NCBI RefSeq assembly: GCF_963678245.1
Contig: NZ_OY782773.1
Span: 1 to 64,000 of the forward strand
Direction of reading: 5' to 3'
DNA: 64,000 bases
Source of the DNA: an uncultured Sunxiuqinia sp.
GTDB taxonomy: Bacteria > Bacteroidota > Bacteroidia > Bacteroidales > Prolixibacteraceae
Under the pieces are notes generated by a model. That model worked only from the letters and a program-made list of their open reading frames with translations. It was not told the DNA's origin and searched no databases. Every line of letters starts with the position of its first letter. Positions within the stretch are counted from its first letter, which is position 1. Both the position numbers and the translations under genes were made by a program. This document shows, piece by piece, positions 61,203 through 64,000 of this stretch.

Positions 61203-62267
61203 TTACCGTTTTTGATATTGGTTTTCGTAGTATTTTTGATAATCACCACTGGTTACATGTTGTAGCCATTCTTCATTCTTCAAATACCAATCGATGGTTT
61301 TTTCCAATCCTTCTTCAAATTGAAGACTTGGCACCCAGTCCAACTCATTTTGCAGTTTTGATGAGTCGATCGCATAGCGTAAATCATGTCCGGCGCGGTC
61401 TTTTACGTAGGTAATTAGTTTTTCCGAAGTTCCGGCCTCGCGACCCAGTTTGCGATCCATGATGGAGCACATCAACTTAATCAAGTCGATGTTGGTCCAT
61501 TCGTTGTGGCCGCCAATATTGTAGGTTTCACCCGGTTTGCCCTTGTGAAAAATCACATCAATGGCACGGGCATGATCTTCAACCCAAAGCCAGTCGCGTA
61601 TGTTTTCGCCTTTTCCGTAAACGGGTAATGGCTTGTTGTTGCGAATGTTATTGATGAACAGTGGAATCAGTTTTTCCGGGAATTGGAATGAACCGTAATT
61701 ATTGGAACAATTTGAAATCAAAGCGGGCAATCCGAAGGTGTCGTGATAGGCGCGTACAAAATGGTCGGAGCTGGCTTTTGAAGCCGAATACGGGCTGTGT
61801 GGATCGTAACCGGTATCTTCGGTAAACATTGTACCATCATTGCTCAGCGAGCCATAGACCTCATCGGTTGAGATCTGGTAAAACAAGCGTCCTTCAGACT
61901 GATCTTTCCAACTAGCTCGGGCAGCATTCAACAGGTTAACCGTGCCAATTACGTTGGTGAAAACAAACTCCGTGGGGTTCGAAATCGAGCGATCAACATG
62001 TGATTCGGCTGCCAAATGGATTACGCCATCAAACTGCCTTTCCGCGAATAGTTGCAACATCGCTTCACTATCAACAATGTCAGCTTTCACAAATTCGTAA
62101 TTCGGCTTTCCTTCCAAATCTTTCAGGTTAGCCAAATTTCCAGCATAAGTGAGTTTGTCGAGGTTAACAATGTTGTATTCAGGGTATTTGTTGACAAATA
62201 GTCGAACCACATGGGAACCAATAAATCCGGCACCCCCGGTAATAAGGATTGTTTTATTTGACTTCAT
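61203..62267 (-). CDS. rfbB: dTDP-glucose 4,6-dehydratase
   Basis: 354 residues. NAD-binding GGAGFIGSHV at residues 11-20; DKLTYAGNLANLKDLEGKPNYEFVKADIVD, HLAAESHVDRSI, FYQISTDEVYGSL with the catalytic Asp-Glu, and the catalytic YSASK pair. First dedicated step of dTDP-rhamnose and related sugars. The rest of the pathway (rfbA, C, D) is not here. A short relic of a related gene lies just upstream (62305-62355). Confidence 0.94.
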   Translation of the reverse strand: MKSNKTILITGGAGFIGSHVVRLFVNKYPEYNIVNLDKLTYAGNLANLKDLEGKPNYEFVKADIVDSEAMLQLFAERQFDGVIHLAAESHVDRSISNPTEFVFTNVIGTVNLLNAARASWKDQSEGRLFYQISTDEVYGSLSNDGTMFTEDTGYDPHSPYSASKASSDHFVRAYHDTFGLPALISNCSNNYGSFQFPEKLIPLFINNIRNNKPLPVYGKGENIRDWLWVEDHARAIDVIFHKGKPGETYNIGGHNEWTNIDLIKLMCSIMDRKLGREAGTSEKLITYVKDRAGHDLRYAIDSSKLQNELDWVPSLQFEEGLEKTIDWYLKNEEWLQHVTSGDYQKYYENQYQKR

Positions 62268-62304
62268 AGCTTTTAATTATTTTTTTCTCTGTTTTCTTGT
62301 CTCG

Positions 62305-62355
62305 TCATTTCACAAGAATAAATCCGGCGCCACCAGTTAGAAGTATTGTTTTCAT
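62305..62355 (-). pseudogene. 16-residue relic of an NAD-dependent sugar epimerase/dehydratase
   Basis: Reads MKTILLTGGAGFILVK then TGA. The first 13 residues are the Rossmann start of the extended SDR family (usual MKTILVTGGAGFIGSH). The frame leaves the family right after GGAGFI. It sits 38 bases upstream of the rfbB ATG, whose own start reads ILITGGAGFIGSH. Best explained as the end of a decayed or excised tandem epimerase gene; a leader peptide is the alternative. Confidence 0.45.
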
Positions 62356-62540
62356 CTGATTATAATTTAAAATTTTCAACGGTTTTAGACGTAATTCTGT
62401 TATAGTGAATTTATTGCGTGCGGAGGCCTTTGCATGCCCGTTTCATGTTTCTGATTTTTCAAACTTAAAAGTAGGGTTTTATTGATAAAAAGGAAAGTCA
62501 AAATTAGATCGGCTTCATGTTTGAGCTTGTTGTTTTTCCT

Positions 62541-63452
62541 TTAAAACAGTTTCAGAAAGCTTCCCGGAACGGACGTTTCAAATCGCATCTTTTTACCCGT
62601 TACCGGATGTTCGAAGGCTAAAACCCAGGCATGTAATCCGAGTCGACCAATCGGATTCGATTTTGATCCATATTTTTTGTCGCCAATCACCGGATGTTTT
62701 AGGTCTTGCAGGTGTACCCGAATCTGATTCTTTCGGCCCGTTTCCAAATTCACTTTTAACATGGAGTACTCCTCGTTGCTTTTTGCGGTTGAATAGTGTG
62801 TAATAGCATGCCGCCCCTTCTCCGGATCTTGTGTTGAGTGTACTTTAAACACGCTGCTTTCAAACAGGTACGAGCTAATGGTTCCTTTCGGTTGTTCAAG
62901 CTTGCCTTCAATCACGGCCAGGTAAGTGCGTTCCGAAATTGTATGTTTCCAAGATTCCTGCAGCAGTTCCTGCATTTCTTCGCTTTTGGCAAACATCATC
63001 AATCCCGATGTTTCCCGATCGAGCCGATGAACGATAAAAATCTTGGCTTCGCGGTCTGCATCTTTCACATAGTTGCTCAAAATACTGTAAACCGTAGCTC
63101 GTTTTTCCTTTTCGGAGGCCATGGTCAGTAGTCCGGCATTTTTATTAATGATGATGAGGTCTTTGTCTTCGTAAACAATAGAAATACCTCGCATTTGCTT
63201 GGCAATAGGAGCCGGAGCCGTGTCAAGCGAAACCTTTTGTCCGGGTTTTAGCAGGTGATTAAATTGGGTGATCGATTTACCATCGACCTGCACCTGCTTT
63301 TTTTTGAGCAGGGTTTTGATGTTGTTGCGATTTTTATGAGGCAGGCTGGCAATTAGGAATTTCATCAACTCTTCCGGCTCTTTCACCTCAAAGCTTTGTG
63401 TTTGTGGTTTTTTCGAATGGGAGGCTTTTCCTCCTGAATAATTTTTTCTCAT
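62541..63452 (-). CDS. RluA-family pseudouridine synthase with S4 domain
   Basis: 303 residues. N-terminal basic tail (KNYSGGKASHSKKPQTQS), S4 domain about 29-75 (LMKFLIASLPHKNRNNIKTLLKKKQVQVDGK), then the RluA catalytic core with HRLDRETSGL at 142-151 and Asp145 as the nucleophile; GRKNQIRVHLQDLKHPVIGDKKYG near the end. It isomerises uridines in rRNA or tRNA; which site is not deducible. Own promoter candidate at 63503-63534. Confidence 0.93.
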   Translation of the reverse strand: MRKNYSGGKASHSKKPQTQSFEVKEPEELMKFLIASLPHKNRNNIKTLLKKKQVQVDGKSITQFNHLLKPGQKVSLDTAPAPIAKQMRGISIVYEDKDLIIINKNAGLLTMASEKEKRATVYSILSNYVKDADREAKIFIVHRLDRETSGLMMFAKSEEMQELLQESWKHTISERTYLAVIEGKLEQPKGTISSYLFESSVFKVHSTQDPEKGRHAITHYSTAKSNEEYSMLKVNLETGRKNQIRVHLQDLKHPVIGDKKYGSKSNPIGRLGLHAWVLAFEHPVTGKKMRFETSVPGSFLKLF

Positions 63453-63502
63453 GCTTAAAACTAATTTGTACCGGCTGGAAGGTCTTGAAATTCCAGTCGT
63501 TG

Positions 63503-63534
63503 CAAAGGTAGAGTTAATCTTTCTTCTTTTTCAA
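63503..63534 (-). promoter_or_regulatory. Promoter for the RluA-type gene
   Basis: On the minus strand: TTG at 63534-63532, 21-base spacer, TACCTTTG at 63510-63503. Fits both elements of the Bacteroidota consensus, 50 bases before the start codon. Confidence 0.6.
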
Positions 63535-63610
63535 GATTTAGAGTCCCATTTTGATTTTAAATGAGGGATAATTGGAATGCCGGACTTCGGGGCAAAAAGA
63601 CAAGTAGCTA

Positions 63611-63635
63611 AAAATGATTGAGCCCCGATCATTTT
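63611..63635 (+). terminator. Small AT-rich hairpin in the right-hand gap
   Basis: AAAATGAT (63611-63618) and ATCATTTT (63628-63635) enclose a 9-base loop with four C. A terminator of weak AT type or a chance structure. Confidence 0.3.
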
Positions 63636-63859
63636 GAACAAGAAAAAGAAGCTTTTGTCGATGAAATGTCGGGTTGGAGCGGATTGATCCGTACTTTAGC
63701 CTAAGACTTGGTATTGATCTGGCGTAGGTGCAAAAGCGATTATTATCTCACAAAAATCCGTCTGTTCCAGTAATTTATACTGTAAAATTAATTAACTTGA
63801 GCAACGAAAAAAACAAACCAATGATCGCATCCTTTTTCACAATGCTTACCGCAGGTTGA

Positions 63860-64000
63860 AATAAGCAGAGAGATTGGTCAGGTATCAGGATGATTGGATT
63901 GGGAGAACATGAACACGCCAGTGGTATGCCCACCTGTTAGCAATCAACGTTTGTAAAACATGAAGAAGCGGGTTTGATGACAAATTTAGCAATTCAACAC
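63860..64000 (+). pseudogene. Decayed fragment resembling an erythromycin-esterase-like protein
   Basis: In one frame from 63860, the sequence reads RMIGLGEHEHASGMPTC, a TAG at 63938-63940, then STFVKHEEAGLMTNLAIQH to the window end. The pattern resembles the start of erythromycin-esterase-type proteins (IVGLGEATHGT, then a helix and GFxxLAIE). An in-frame stop and no start codon in reach suggest a pseudogene, or a gene that begins later and extends past the window. The 63541-63860 stretch has only short open frames. Confidence 0.3.

Noticed and set aside
1-64000. tRNA, rRNA, CRISPR arrays and insertion sequences
   Set aside because: None was recognised on either strand by reading for tRNA T-loops, repeat-spacer patterns or transposase motifs. 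A search with dedicated tools would be decisive.

Overview
The window looks like a chromosome segment of a Bacteroidota bacterium, probably in the Bacteroidales/Marinilabiliales range. Evidence read from the sequence: families largely confined to that phylum (DUF4270, DUF4296, DUF3078, a type IX secretion sorting domain on an M1 peptidase, a cyclophilin cassette, a stand-alone starch-synthase N-domain next to panC), promoter-like TAnnTTTG boxes, few Shine-Dalgarno sites, and moderate G+C. No rRNA, tRNA, CRISPR array, intact insertion sequence or phage gene was seen. The genus is not claimed.

Left part (1-17220): a truncated glycine-betaine-type binding protein, a DsrE/YedF-like protein and a gene remnant lead into a large vitamin B12 region. 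A first cobalamin riboswitch (about 1992-2174) precedes a PP-loop ATPase of the Dph6 family, btuF, cobO, btuC, btuD and an OprB-type porin. A second cobalamin riboswitch (about 7443-7619) precedes a BtuB-like TonB receptor that ends in a strong terminator. Then come a secreted transcobalamin-like DUF4430 protein and the nucleotide-loop assembly genes cobU, cobT, cobS, cobC, a second cobT, cobQ and cbiB. Together they describe outer- and inner-membrane uptake of corrinoids, adenosylation, and remodelling or completion of the lower ligand. Corrin-ring synthesis genes are absent here.

Middle part (17189-49343): a phosphatase/kinase pair, a HAD phosphatase, pheS, three consecutive cyclophilin-type isomerases (one fused to what looks like a dead trypsin-like domain), a serine-less acyl-carrier-like protein, an MscS channel, small housekeeping genes (S4, MmcQ, YraN), a CzcCBA-type metal efflux operon, an LD-carboxypeptidase, tryptophanase, a folM-folX-folK pterin operon, a universal stress protein, riboflavin synthase, a T9SS-exported M1 aminopeptidase, an aldo-keto reductase, a barrel-less amidohydrolase relic, DUF4296, radA, rfaE2, panD and panC.

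Right part (49442-64000): a divergent promoter region, then an envelope-biased series (starch-synthase N-domain protein, DUF4270 lipoprotein, glmS, Ig-like lipoprotein, DUF3108 protein, small helical protein), DUF3859, a His-rich membrane-anchored protein followed by a TonB receptor with a Cys-x-x-Cys plug motif, a coiled-coil membrane protein, rfbB with a tiny relic of a similar gene upstream, an RluA-type pseudouridine synthase, and a 548-base tail with decayed coding fragments.

The most interesting points are: the B12 locus with two CobT paralogues, a Dph6-like ligase, a transcobalamin-like protein and two riboswitches sharing a post-aptamer hairpin; the dead protease-cyclophilin fusion; the acyl carrier homologue without its phosphopantetheine serine; the amidohydrolase lacking its catalytic barrel; and the His-rich protein/TonB receptor pair.
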